Shown piece by piece: positions 25,292 to 32,476 of a stretch of 38,582 bases of DNA. The stretch is from Bradyrhizobium manausense (GTDB lineage: Bacteria > Pseudomonadota > Alphaproteobacteria > Rhizobiales > Xanthobacteraceae). Positions within the stretch are counted from its first letter, which is position 1. Each line of letters begins with the position of its first letter. The stretch spans positions 4,193-42,774 of the forward strand of contig NZ_LJYG01000105.1 in assembly GCF_001440035.1 (NCBI RefSeq). The letters run 5' to 3'. The notes under the pieces are model-generated. The model saw only the letters and a list, made by a program, of their open reading frames with translations, was not told the DNA's origin and did no database searches. A program made the position numbers and the translations under genes.

Positions 25292-25508
25292 TCACCACCA
25301 TGCATGAGCCTCGAAGCGGCTGCAGGACGAACTGCGATCGGAAGTCAACAGCGGCACGATCAGGTTGGCCGAGTAATCGGGTTCCCCCTCCCCGCGCTCG
25401 ATGACCTCAACTCCGCACTGCTGTCGGGCGGGACGAGCGATCAAGCCCGCGGCAGCGAGCTCGCTGAATCAGATCATCGATTGTCGACTTGACGGCGTCT
25501 TGATCCAA
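25292..25508 (-). pseudogene. small gene with a frameshift (unrecognised family)
   Basis: Two minus-strand frames join into one protein-like sequence. LDQDAVKSTIDDLIQ (25508-25464) runs into ELAAAGLIARPARQQCGVEV, then IERGEGEPDYSANLIVPLL, if one base near 25463 is skipped; the second frame ends at TGA 25294-25292. The only in-frame start is a TTG overlapping the hairpin at 25507-25536. It would encode about 70 residues. I do not recognise the family. It is either a recently broken small gene or, less likely, chance open frames in G+C-rich DNA. Confidence 0.35.
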
Positions 25509-25536
25509 CCACCCTTCGGCATTGCGAAGGGTGGTT
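25507..25536. terminator. perfect 12-bp hairpin downstream of the small hypothetical gene
   Basis: AACCACCCTTCG (25507-25518), a 6-base loop and CGAAGGGTGGTT (25525-25536) pair fully. It lies 11 bases after the minus-strand stop at 25548. No T-tract follows on either strand. It probably ends or stabilises the transcript of that gene. Confidence 0.55.
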
Positions 25537-25547
25537 GTCGTATGCCG

Positions 25548-25841
25548 TCAGTGCCTCACGTGCTCGAACACCACGATCACGCCGGTCGGCTCGGGCTCGT
25601 GTGCCATCAGGCGCGTCAGATCCGCATCGCTCCAGTCGGCGAGGCTGACGACTTCACCCGTCTGTCGTTCCGCACTGAGCGACGGCGTCGGCTCGAGGAC
25701 CTTCAAGCCCGTCTCGTCGACGAAGAAGGTGTGCTCGCCGAACATGCTGTTGAGCTGGGGCATGGCGGGATGCTCGTCGGGCAGCACCTGGGCGCCGAGC
25801 TGGTTGATGGTCTGCTTCACCTGTTCGGATGTGAGCTTCAT
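25548..25841 (-). CDS. small hypothetical protein (97 aa)
   Basis: A soluble, acidic protein that starts MKLTSEQVKQTINQLGAQVL and contains FGEHTFFVDETGLKVLEP and a C-terminal TGVIVVFEHV strand. ATG 25841 has GGAG six bases upstream; the longer open frame (to 26024) adds an Arg-rich tail and is rejected. The pattern (helix, then beta strands) looks like a small folded domain, but I do not recognise a family. A strong hairpin follows the stop. The 234 bases upstream, towards the glycosylase gene, hold no other gene. Confidence 0.75.
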   Translation of the reverse strand: MKLTSEQVKQTINQLGAQVLPDEHPAMPQLNSMFGEHTFFVDETGLKVLEPTPSLSAERQTGEVVSLADWSDADLTRLMAHEPEPTGVIVVFEHVRH

Positions 25842-26075
25842 GAGCTGCTCCGTTCTGTCGTTCGAGTTTCGTGGCTTGAGCCAGGTTTGGCCGGAGCGAG
25901 CGTGTTCCCTGCGCCGTGTTGCCTGGTTCAAAGTCCCGAACGGGTGCTGCGCACAAATGTTCCTGCGAAATGCATTTCGTGATCGAGCGCGGCGTCTGCC
26001 GCGCCGACGGCGCGAGATTGCCACACCATGTCCACGATCCGGTCACCGAGGCTGCGGCCTGCTGTTTGTCGCGGG

Positions 26076-26765
26076 CTAATGCTCGCTCCTGTTTTCACCG
26101 ACCGACAGCGCGCAGATGCGGGACAGATAGGTGTAGGGCAGCCCCGTCTCCTCGGCCCAGGCGTTGAACTGCGCCTGCACCTTGGCAAGATCGCCCTTGG
26201 ACTTGACCTCTTCGGCGATGTCGAGACCGGCATCGCGCAGGCAGGCGACGACGTCCTTTGAGGTGACAAAGCCGTCCCAGCCGACGAAGCGCAGCAGCAT
26301 CTGGCCGGTATTGCCGCCGAGCCTGGAGCCGCGCTTGGCCAGGAGATCGAGCAGGCCGATCTCGTTGGACGGCGGCCATTTCGCCAGAAACTTGCCGAAG
26401 CTGCCGTGCTCCCTCGCGATCTCCTGCACGAACACGGCGTTGTCGCGTACCGACATGATCTTGGCGCCATTGCGCACGATCCGCGCGTCGCGCAGCAGGC
26501 CGTCCCAATAATCTTCCGGCTGGAAGCTGAGCTTGGCCGGCTTGAAGCGCAGAAAGGCGTCTTCGAAATCGTCCCACTTCGCCTCGATCACGCTCCAGGC
26601 AAACCCGGCGCAAAACACGCGCTTCGTCATCTCCGCGAGGATGCGGTCGTCGCCGAGCTTTGCCAGACGCTTCAAGTCCGGCTTGTCGGGCATCAGTTTG
26701 TCGAGCGCCTTGGGTCCCCCCTTGCGCTTCTCGGCGCGGGCACGAATGGTCTTGAAGGACGTCAT
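26076..26765 (-). CDS. DNA-3-methyladenine glycosylase I-like protein
   Basis: A 229-residue predicted base-excision-repair enzyme of the helix-hairpin-helix glycosylase superfamily. The sequence starts MTSFKTIRARAEKRKGGPKAL; RVFCAGFAWSVIEAKWDDFEDAF, AKIMSVRDNAVFVQEIA and LLRFVGWDGFVTSKDVVACL match the rhizobial group annotated as DNA-3-methyladenine glycosylase I. It would remove 3-methyladenine from alkylated DNA. ATG 26765 is chosen over a frame open to 26867, which adds a Cys/Arg-rich tail. It is divergent from the metallophosphoesterase gene (204-base gap). The family assignment is from memory of similar proteins. Tag-type zinc ligands were not confirmed. Confidence 0.75.
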   Translation of the reverse strand: MTSFKTIRARAEKRKGGPKALDKLMPDKPDLKRLAKLGDDRILAEMTKRVFCAGFAWSVIEAKWDDFEDAFLRFKPAKLSFQPEDYWDGLLRDARIVRNGAKIMSVRDNAVFVQEIAREHGSFGKFLAKWPPSNEIGLLDLLAKRGSRLGGNTGQMLLRFVGWDGFVTSKDVVACLRDAGLDIAEEVKSKGDLAKVQAQFNAWAEETGLPYTYLSRICALSVGENRSEH

Positions 26766-26969
26766 GCGATCACCGGCATTGAAACCGCGCCACGTCAGCA
26801 GAATTCGGTGATACGGTCCAGCCCTGCGACACGATCGGCACTTGTGCGCCGCCGGCCGCCGCAGCATGCTGCGCTTTGCCGGATTGGCGGCAGCGATGCT
26901 GGTCTGCTTCTTGCTTTATAAGATTTTGGAATTCCCAGATATTTTCATTCTCTCGCGGACGGATTCTCT

Positions 26970-27797
26970 ATGCGCTGCCTGGTCGTGGCCGATCTGCACT
27001 ACTCGCTGCCGCAGCTCGACTGGCTGGTCAGCGCCGCGCCGCAATTCGACCTGGTGATCTTCGCCGGCGATGCGCTGGACATCGGCTCGATGGTGGATTT
27101 CCGCGCACAGATCGTGGTGGTGAAAAAGTACCTCGCGCTGATCGCGGCGCAGACCAAGGTCATTCTCTGCTCCGGCAATCACGACCTCGACGAGCGCAAT
27201 GCGGAAGGCGAGAAGATCTCGCGCTGGATCTCGGAGGTGCGGGCAACAGGCATCGCCTGCGACGGGGACAATCTGATCGTCGGCAACACCCTGTTCACGG
27301 TGTGCCCATGGTGGGACGGACCGCTGGTCAAGCAGCGCATCGCCAATCAGCTGCGTGATGCCTCGCTCGACCATCCGCAGCGATGGATCTGGGCGCATCA
27401 TGCGCCGCCGGCTAATTCGCCGACGAGCTGGGGCGGCAAGCGCTTCTTCGGCGATGTCGAGCTGGTGCAGTGGATCATGCAGTATCAGCCGTCGATGGTC
27501 ATCTCCGGCCATGTGCATCAATCGCCCTTCATCAAGGACGGCTCGTGGTACGACCTGATAGGCCAGACCTGGGTGTTCAACGCCGGCCTGCAGCCGGGAC
27601 GCCCGCCGACGCACATCGTGCTGGATCTCGATGCGAACAAGGCGTTCTGGCTGGCAGCGGGCGAAGCGCAGTGGATCGATCTCGGCGCAGCGCTGAAGCG
27701 GCCCGCGTCTTATATCGACGACCCGCCGGACTGGCTCACGTCCTTGGATCGGATTGCCGATCCGAGCCTGGCGAGACCTCGAGCGGCGGCAGGTTGA
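26970..27797 (+). CDS. metallophosphoesterase (calcineurin-like)
   Basis: A 275-residue enzyme with all metal-site motifs: DLH (D8, H10), GDALD (D34), GNHD (N70, H71, D72), AHHAPP (H143-H144) and GHVHQ (H181, H183). It would use two divalent metals to hydrolyse a phospho-mono- or diester; the substrate cannot be predicted. There is no signal peptide, so it is cytoplasmic. Its 3' end overlaps the convergent cyclic-nucleotide-binding gene by 62 bases. An A/T-rich stretch (about 26915-26960) just upstream is a likely promoter area. Confidence 0.9.
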   Translation: MRCLVVADLHYSLPQLDWLVSAAPQFDLVIFAGDALDIGSMVDFRAQIVVVKKYLALIAAQTKVILCSGNHDLDERNAEGEKISRWISEVRATGIACDGDNLIVGNTLFTVCPWWDGPLVKQRIANQLRDASLDHPQRWIWAHHAPPANSPTSWGGKRFFGDVELVQWIMQYQPSMVISGHVHQSPFIKDGSWYDLIGQTWVFNAGLQPGRPPTHIVLDLDANKAFWLAAGEAQWIDLGAALKRPASYIDDPPDWLTSLDRIADPSLARPRAAAG

Positions 27798-28221
27798 TCA
27801 TGCTCTGGAGCACCTCACCGACCATCGCCAGATGCGTGCCGTGGCCGGCATATTGCCGCTTGAGATCGGCGAGATAGGTGTTGGCGACATTGAGCCGCTG
27901 CGCCAGCATGCGCGCGAGCAGCAGCGCGATTTCCGGCTCCTGCTTGAGCAGCGAGGCGGCATCCTCGAACTCGTAAACCACCGTGTCGGCGCAGGCCCGC
28001 ACGGTCGCCGTATGCGGCACTCCCAGCAACACCGACATCTCGCCGAGCACCGCACCGGGCTCGGCAATGGTGGCGACCACCATCTCGCCCTTGAGCACCT
28101 CGAGCTTGCCCTGCATCAGCACGTAGAGATGTCCGGAGGCGCCGCCTTCCGTCAAAAGGTGCGTGCCGGCCGCAACCTGCCGCTCCGTTCCGCCGGTGCA
28201 ATAGTCCAGAACCGCGCGCAT
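27736..28221 (-). CDS. cyclic nucleotide-binding (Crp-like sensor) domain protein
   Basis: A 161-residue protein made of one cNMP-binding beta-barrel (about 10-120). It has LTEGGASGHLYVLMQGKLEV, the phosphate-binding cassette region PGAVLGEMSVLLGVPHTATV with GEMS, and a C-terminal helix LAQRLNVANTYLADLKRQY. There is no helix-turn-helix, so it is not a Crp/Fnr transcription factor. The cassette Arg that contacts the phosphate appears replaced (LLGVPHTAT), so cAMP binding is uncertain. ATG 28221 has GGAG eight bases upstream. Its last 62 bases overlap the convergent metallophosphoesterase gene. Confidence 0.85.
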   Translation of the reverse strand: MRAVLDYCTGGTERQVAAGTHLLTEGGASGHLYVLMQGKLEVLKGEMVVATIAEPGAVLGEMSVLLGVPHTATVRACADTVVYEFEDAASLLKQEPEIALLLARMLAQRLNVANTYLADLKRQYAGHGTHLAMVGEVLQSMINLPPLEVSPGSDRQSDPRT

Positions 28222-28300
28222 CGCCGAAAGCTCCCGTCAGGAGAAATAGTAGAGCACGATCCGTGGCACCCGGCAAATCAACCACCCCTTCGTGCGGCTG

Positions 28301-28328
28301 AAAAAAACAGGCAGCTCCGTAGCCCTGT
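28301..28328 (-). terminator. rho-independent terminator after uppS
   Basis: Read on the minus strand, ACAGG-GCT-ACGG-AGC with a 2-base bulge and CCTGT form a stem of about 8 bp (28328-28307), followed by seven T residues (28307-28301). The stem starts at the uppS stop codon. It should separate uppS from the downstream cNMP-binding gene. Confidence 0.7.
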
Positions 28329-29068
28329 CACGCCCGAGAGAGTGAGGGCAGCTCCTCCGGCATGATGGCCTGGAGACCACCGAATCGGCGTTCGCGGCCG
28401 TGGAAGGAAGCCAGCGCCGCGGCGAGATCGCCTGCGTCGAATTCGGGCCACATCCGCTCGGTGAAATGCAGCTCGGCATAGGCGCCCTCCCAGAGCAGGA
28501 AGTCGGACAATCGCTTTTCGCCTGAGGTGCGGATGATGAGATCGACGTCGCGCAAGCCGGCCTCGCCGGTGACGAGTTGCGAAAAGGCTTCGCGGGTCAG
28601 GCTGGTCAGCGCGGCCGCCTTGGCCGCAGCATTGAGGATGGCGTCGCGCGCGGAATAGTCGACGGCAATGCGCAAGTGAAGCGTGCTGCCGTTTGCGGTG
28701 GCCTCCTCCGCGCGCGCGATGGCGGCTGCGATCCCGTCCGGCAGGCGATCGCGACGGCCGATGACGTTGAGCCGCACGCCGTTTTTGACCAGGCTCTGCA
28801 CTTCATTGGCGAGATAGAAGCGCAGCAAGGTCATCAACGCGGCAACCTCGGCCTTGGGCCTGCGCCAATTGTCGGTCGAGAACGCATAGAGCGTCAGCGT
28901 GCCGATGCCCTGCTTGGGCGCGGCCTCGACGATGCGGCGGATGGTCTCGACGCCGGCCTCGTGACCGCGGACGCGCGACAGGCCGCGCCGGGTCGCCCAT
29001 CGCCCGTTGCCGTCCATGATGAGGCCGACATGGAGCTTTTCGTTGTGGGACGTGACGTCACTTTGCAT
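28328..29068 (-). CDS. uppS: polyprenyl diphosphate synthase (UppS family)
   Basis: A 246-residue cis-prenyltransferase. HVGLIMDGNGRWATRRG carries the catalytic Asp19, RGHEAG (34-39) binds diphosphate, and LYAFSTDNWRRP and DLIIRTSGEKRLSDFLLWEG are family blocks. It condenses isopentenyl diphosphate onto an allylic primer to give the C55 carrier for peptidoglycan and polysaccharide synthesis. ATG 29068 has GGAG eight bases upstream; a TTG six codons upstream is rejected. Typical uppS lies between frr and cdsA, but here it follows a winged-helix regulator by 29 bases, so it may be a second copy with another chain length or role. Confidence 0.93.
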   Translation of the reverse strand: MQSDVTSHNEKLHVGLIMDGNGRWATRRGLSRVRGHEAGVETIRRIVEAAPKQGIGTLTLYAFSTDNWRRPKAEVAALMTLLRFYLANEVQSLVKNGVRLNVIGRRDRLPDGIAAAIARAEEATANGSTLHLRIAVDYSARDAILNAAAKAAALTSLTREAFSQLVTGEAGLRDVDLIIRTSGEKRLSDFLLWEGAYAELHFTERMWPEFDAGDLAAALASFHGRERRFGGLQAIMPEELPSLSRA

Positions 29069-29097
29069 CGCAAAGTCTCCGGTCAAAAGGGGGGCGA

Positions 29098-29475
29098 TCA
29101 GATCGGAAGGATCCCGAGACGGCCAAGCGGCGGCGCCTCGCGGCCGGCGGCCTTGGCGGCGTCGCGCACGAGACGTTCGAGCACGGCGAGATAGTCGAGG
29201 AAGCGCCGGCGGCCGCTCCTGGTCAGGCGGCAGGTTGTGTGCGGGCGATTGCCTTCATAACCCTTGGTCACCTCGACAAGGCCGGCCTCCTGGAGGACGG
29301 CAAGGTGCCGGCTGAGATTGCCGTCGGTGAGGCCGCAGAGCTGCTTGAGATCAGCGAAAGCAAGTCCCTTCGGATGAGCCATCAGCGACGTCAGCAGTCC
29401 GAGCCTTGCCTTCTCGTGGATTACACGGTCGAGCCCTTCATAGGAAAAAGGTGCGCTGTCAGTCTTCGACATCAT
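29098..29475 (-). CDS. winged-helix transcriptional regulator (HTH_27/ArsR-like)
   Basis: A 125-residue DNA-binding protein. IHEKARLGLLTSLMAHPKGLAF starts the fold, FADLKQLCGLTDGNLSRHLAV is the recognition helix-turn-helix, and VTKGYEGNRPHTTCRLTRSGRRRF is the wing. It has no evident metal ligands. Its start overlaps the end of the upstream membrane-protein gene by 17 bases, a common pairing of small winged-helix regulators with a membrane partner. It probably represses its own operon through the A/T-rich repeats at 30130-30167. uppS follows 29 bases downstream. Confidence 0.87.
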   Translation of the reverse strand: MMSKTDSAPFSYEGLDRVIHEKARLGLLTSLMAHPKGLAFADLKQLCGLTDGNLSRHLAVLQEAGLVEVTKGYEGNRPHTTCRLTRSGRRRFLDYLAVLERLVRDAAKAAGREAPPLGRLGILPI

Positions 29476-30076
29476 TGTCTCCGGACGCGAAATACAGAAT
29501 GGCCGCCATCACCGACTGGCCGATCACGAAAGGCAGCCCCATCGTCCATGGCGACAGCATGTGGGTCCGGCTCGCCAGCACCACCACGGCGAAGCCGGAG
29601 ATGAAGTACCAGGCCCCGGCGAACGCCACGCTGCGCGGCAGCGAGCGGACGGATGCGAAAATGCCGAGCGACACCAGAATCTGCCACAGTCCCGGCAGCA
29701 GCCACAGCGCCTCGGAAGCGAACCTCCACATCACCACTGCAAGCAGGACGCCAGCGACGCCCGCGGGCAGGAACTGCTCGATCGCCTGATGAATCATCGC
29801 GTCGGCGAGGCCGGAATGATGGCGACGCGAACGCGCACGCATCTCGATCCAGATGATCAGGCCCGACAGGGTCGCCGCGACGAACCAACCGAGAAAGAAG
29901 CCGAGCGGCTCGCCGGTGGGGTCGCCGAGCAGCCAGAATTGCAGGATGGCGGTGACAAGCGCGACCGCGCCGGTCGCGGCCATCGTTGCCGGGCCGTAAC
30001 CGCGGAACGCCGTGCCGACCGCAATCTGGCTGCGGATCGCCACGATGTCGGCCAGCGCCCTGTCGAGATCGCGCAT
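29459..30076 (-). CDS. multi-pass membrane protein of unknown function
   Basis: A 205-residue protein with about 5-6 hydrophobic segments, for example ATGAVALVTAILQFWLL, FFLGWFVAATLSGLIIWI, GVAGVLLAVVMWRF and WLLPGLWQILVSLGIFASV. The short cytoplasmic N-terminus is MRDLDRALADIVAIRSQIA. ATG 30076 is used; a TTG four codons upstream is possible. It heads a minus-strand operon with the winged-helix regulator (17-base overlap) and perhaps uppS. I do not recognise a transport or enzyme motif. The pairing suggests it is the regulated or sensing partner. Confidence 0.78.
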   Translation of the reverse strand: MRDLDRALADIVAIRSQIAVGTAFRGYGPATMAATGAVALVTAILQFWLLGDPTGEPLGFFLGWFVAATLSGLIIWIEMRARSRRHHSGLADAMIHQAIEQFLPAGVAGVLLAVVMWRFASEALWLLPGLWQILVSLGIFASVRSLPRSVAFAGAWYFISGFAVVVLASRTHMLSPWTMGLPFVIGQSVMAAILYFASGDNDVED

Positions 30077-30129
30077 CGGCAATGCCAAAGCTCCGCTCCA
30101 CCCACGCCCACGGACCGGCTTGTGCGGTC

Positions 30130-30167
30130 ACTTTATACCGCAAAGTATACCGCGCTACAAAGTAAAC
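30130..30167 (-). promoter_or_regulatory. A/T-rich repeated motif upstream of the membrane-protein/regulator operon
   Basis: ACTTTATAC (30130-30138), CAAAGTATAC (30141-30150) and CAAAGTAAAC (30158-30167) share an AAAGTA/TACTTT core. TATACCGC is repeated directly at 30134-30141 and 30146-30153, 12 bases apart. On the minus strand TATAAA and TATACT can serve as -10 elements. It is the most A/T-rich patch in the area and lies 54-91 bases upstream of the operon start. It is a likely promoter with operator sites. Confidence 0.5.
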
Positions 30168-30277
30168 GCAAGCCGGGAAATCGCCTGCCAGGGACGAGCG
30201 CCGCGCGGACAACTACCGGTTGCGCACCGGCCACCAGCCCGACTAAGATGCGGCCAAGGTTGCCCTTGGGGGAAGTC

Positions 30278-31528
30278 ATGCGGTCAAGGTCGTTCGTCGC
30301 TGCAGCTCTGCTGCAGGTGTGTCTTGTTGGGACAGCGCATGCGAAAGGACCATTTGGCACCGTAAATGTCGGCGGCTGGGTCGGCGGCGCCTTCAGCAAC
30401 GACGAGACGGGCGCCTTCTCCCATTGCGCGGCGACGGCGCCTTATGCGAACGGCGTCATCCTCGTCGTGAGCCAGAATGCGGCCGGCATCTGGTCGCTCG
30501 CCTTTGCGAGTCCCAACTATCACTTCAACAAGAGCGAGAACGCCGCAATCGACGTGACCTTTGACGGGCAGGAGCAAGCCAGGCTGTACGCCACGGCGTA
30601 CCGGCCCGACATGCTCACGGCCGTCATGCCGCTCAATGTCGTGCGTACGTTTCAGAAGGCAAGCCTGATGGTCGCGACGGCCGGCCCCGCTGTCCTGAAC
30701 TTCGACCTGAGATCGACCGGACCAGTGATCGCCGCGTTGGCCAATTGCGTGACCAAAGTGAAGGCCGACGGGCTCGACAAGGCCGGCGATTTCACCAAGG
30801 GCGCGGCGAAGCCGGCCGCCACGGCAGACAAGCAAGGCGCGCCGCCGGCAAGCAAGCCCGGCAAAGGCGCCAAGAGTGGCTTCGGCACCGGCTTTGTGGT
30901 CAGCGCTGCCGGACACATCGTCACCAACAACCACGTGATCGAGGGCTGCAGCGAGCTCAAGGGCAATCTCACTGGCGAAGCCGCGATGGTGCTGCGTGTC
31001 GTGTCTGCTGATGCGAACAACGATCTGGCCCTTTTGCAGGCACCGTCGACGGCGTCGTTCAAGGAGTTTGCCCGGATCCGTGACCGCCCGATCCGGTCAG
31101 GCGATTCCGTCGTCGCGATCGGCTTTCCATTTCACGGATTGCTGACCTCGGACTTCACCGTGACGACCGGCATTGTGAGTTCGCTCAGCGGCATGCGCAA
31201 CGATTCGCGTTTCCTGCAAATCAGTGCGCCCGTGCAGCCCGGCAACAGCGGAGGTCCACTGTTCGACACGACCGGTCAGCTTGTCGGCGTCGTCACCGGG
31301 AAGCTCGATGGGTTGCGGGTCGCCGCAGCCACCGGCAGCATTCCCGAAAACATCAACTTCGCGATCAAGACCGGCGCGCTGCGCGACTTCCTCGACAATT
31401 CGGTGGTGCCGTATCAGACCGCCGAACCGAAGGGCGAGCTCAAGACCCCCGAGATCGCCGGCAACGCGCGGGCCTACACGATGTTGATCTCGTGCAGGGG
31501 CACGGAGGAGGCCGACGCGAAGAAGTAG
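30278..31528 (+). CDS. secreted trypsin-like serine protease (S1C-like) with novel N-terminal domain
   Basis: A 416-residue exported protein. The signal peptide MRSRSFVAAALLQVCLVG ends after TAHA. An N-terminal beta-rich domain (about 25-170, FSHCAATAPYANG and a later NC that may be disulfide-linked) is joined by a Lys/Ala/Pro linker to a protease domain (about 205-390). The catalytic triad is His219 (NNHVIEG), Asp249 (NNDLALL) and Ser324 (QPGNSGGPLFD). No PDZ domain follows, unlike DegP/HtrA. ATG 30278 is preferred over ATG 30248 because it starts the signal peptide directly. It probably acts in the periplasm on misfolded or envelope proteins. Confidence 0.87.
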   Translation: MRSRSFVAAALLQVCLVGTAHAKGPFGTVNVGGWVGGAFSNDETGAFSHCAATAPYANGVILVVSQNAAGIWSLAFASPNYHFNKSENAAIDVTFDGQEQARLYATAYRPDMLTAVMPLNVVRTFQKASLMVATAGPAVLNFDLRSTGPVIAALANCVTKVKADGLDKAGDFTKGAAKPAATADKQGAPPASKPGKGAKSGFGTGFVVSAAGHIVTNNHVIEGCSELKGNLTGEAAMVLRVVSADANNDLALLQAPSTASFKEFARIRDRPIRSGDSVVAIGFPFHGLLTSDFTVTTGIVSSLSGMRNDSRFLQISAPVQPGNSGGPLFDTTGQLVGVVTGKLDGLRVAAATGSIPENINFAIKTGALRDFLDNSVVPYQTAEPKGELKTPEIAGNARAYTMLISCRGTEEADAKK

Positions 31529-31550
31529 CAAATCGACGCAGCTCGATCCG

Positions 31551-31684
31551 TCATCCTGAGGTGCGAGGCATGGGACGCAACGCGTCCCATGGGGAGCCTC
31601 GAAGGATGAACGGCCGAGATGCAGCCGGGCCGTCGCCCTTCGAGGCTCGCCGAAGAGGCGAGCATCTCAGGGCGACGGGGATAG
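31551..31684. repeat. dispersed intergenic repeat, copy 2
   Basis: This copy contains a perfect hairpin, CATGGGACGC (31569-31578)-AAC-GCGTCCCATG (31582-31591), and a second stem GCTCGCC/GGCGAGC (31645-31663). From about 31589 it aligns with 1-95. It starts 22 bases after the protease stop and begins TCATCCTGAGGTGCGAGG, ending CTCAGGGCGACGGGG. It is non-coding. Confidence 0.75.
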
Positions 31685-31717
31685 CTCATGGCAAACGAGC
31701 GCGAAGCGCCGCCCCCG

Positions 31718-32455
31718 TCATCCATGGCAGCACGCCCCCTTGGCCGCCTCCGGCTCGTACTGGTCGCGCAAACGGACCCAGTCCATCGGATAGGGCAGGC
31801 CCTCCTCGTGACGGCCAAGCGGGGTGAGGTCGAGATATTGATAGGCCGCGTTCATCATGTCGAGGCCGCGGGCGAAACAGGAATAGGTATGAAAGATCTC
31901 GCCGGCCTCGTTGCGGAAGAACACGCTGATGCCGGGTAGCTCCGGGCCATAGAATGGCGTGGTGCCGAAATTGTACTTTTGCACGCCTCTGTCGATCTCT
32001 TCACGCGTGAACGAGACTTCGTAATCGTGGTTGAAGTCGTTATTGCCAGACGATACCCAGTCGAATGTCCAGCCCATGCGATTCTTGAACGCTTCGAGCT
32101 TTGCGCTGGGTGCCAGTGAGATCGCGACTATCGTGGTGTCGCGCGCCGCCAGATGCGGCACCATGCGCTCGAAGCCGTCGGCCCAGAACGAACAGCTCTT
32201 GCAGGCAGCCTCCCAATCCGGCGCGAACATCACGTGCTGGACCACGAGCTGCGGGCGCCCCTTGAACAGATCGCCAAGCGTCACCATGCCGTTCGGTCCG
32301 TCGAATAGGTAGACCTTGTCGACCTTCACCCAGGGCAAGGCCCGACGCTCCTCGGCCAGACGCTCGCGCGCCCGCGACAATTCTTTCTCATGCGCAAGAT
32401 GAGATTTGCGGGCTGCGACCCATTGCTCGCGGGAGACGATCTGATGCTGCTGCAT
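31718..32455 (-). CDS. DUF899 family thioredoxin-like protein
   Basis: A 245-residue protein. The N-terminal ISREQWVAARKSHLAHEKEL-like helix (here VSREQWVAARKSHLAHEKEL), YLFDGPNGMVTLGDLF, VVQHVMFAPDWEAACKSCSF with a CxxC motif (CKSC) and GISVFFRNEAGEIFHTYSCF are typical of DUF899 proteins, a thioredoxin-fold group of unknown activity. A strong AAAGGAGG site precedes ATG 32455. It ends with a Cys pair (GACCHG). It is the third gene of an ArsR-SRPBCC-DUF899 operon, a combination common in rhizobia and actinobacteria, where a redox or stress role is suspected. Confidence 0.87.
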   Translation of the reverse strand: MQQHQIVSREQWVAARKSHLAHEKELSRARERLAEERRALPWVKVDKVYLFDGPNGMVTLGDLFKGRPQLVVQHVMFAPDWEAACKSCSFWADGFERMVPHLAARDTTIVAISLAPSAKLEAFKNRMGWTFDWVSSGNNDFNHDYEVSFTREEIDRGVQKYNFGTTPFYGPELPGISVFFRNEAGEIFHTYSCFARGLDMMNAAYQYLDLTPLGRHEEGLPYPMDWVRLRDQYEPEAAKGACCHG

Positions 32456-32476
32456 GGTATCCTCCTTTGACAGAGA

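Noticed and set aside
25111..25404. Plus-strand open frame of 97 codons
   Set aside because: Arg/Pro/Ser-rich, no ribosome site, and a more protein-like minus-strand reading overlaps it.
27736..28221. Crp/Fnr-type transcription factor
   Set aside because: Only the nucleotide-binding barrel is present. There is no DNA-binding helix-turn-helix.
29561..30277. N-terminal extension of the protease frame
   Set aside because: It lies opposite the membrane-protein gene and would destroy the clear signal peptide at 30278.
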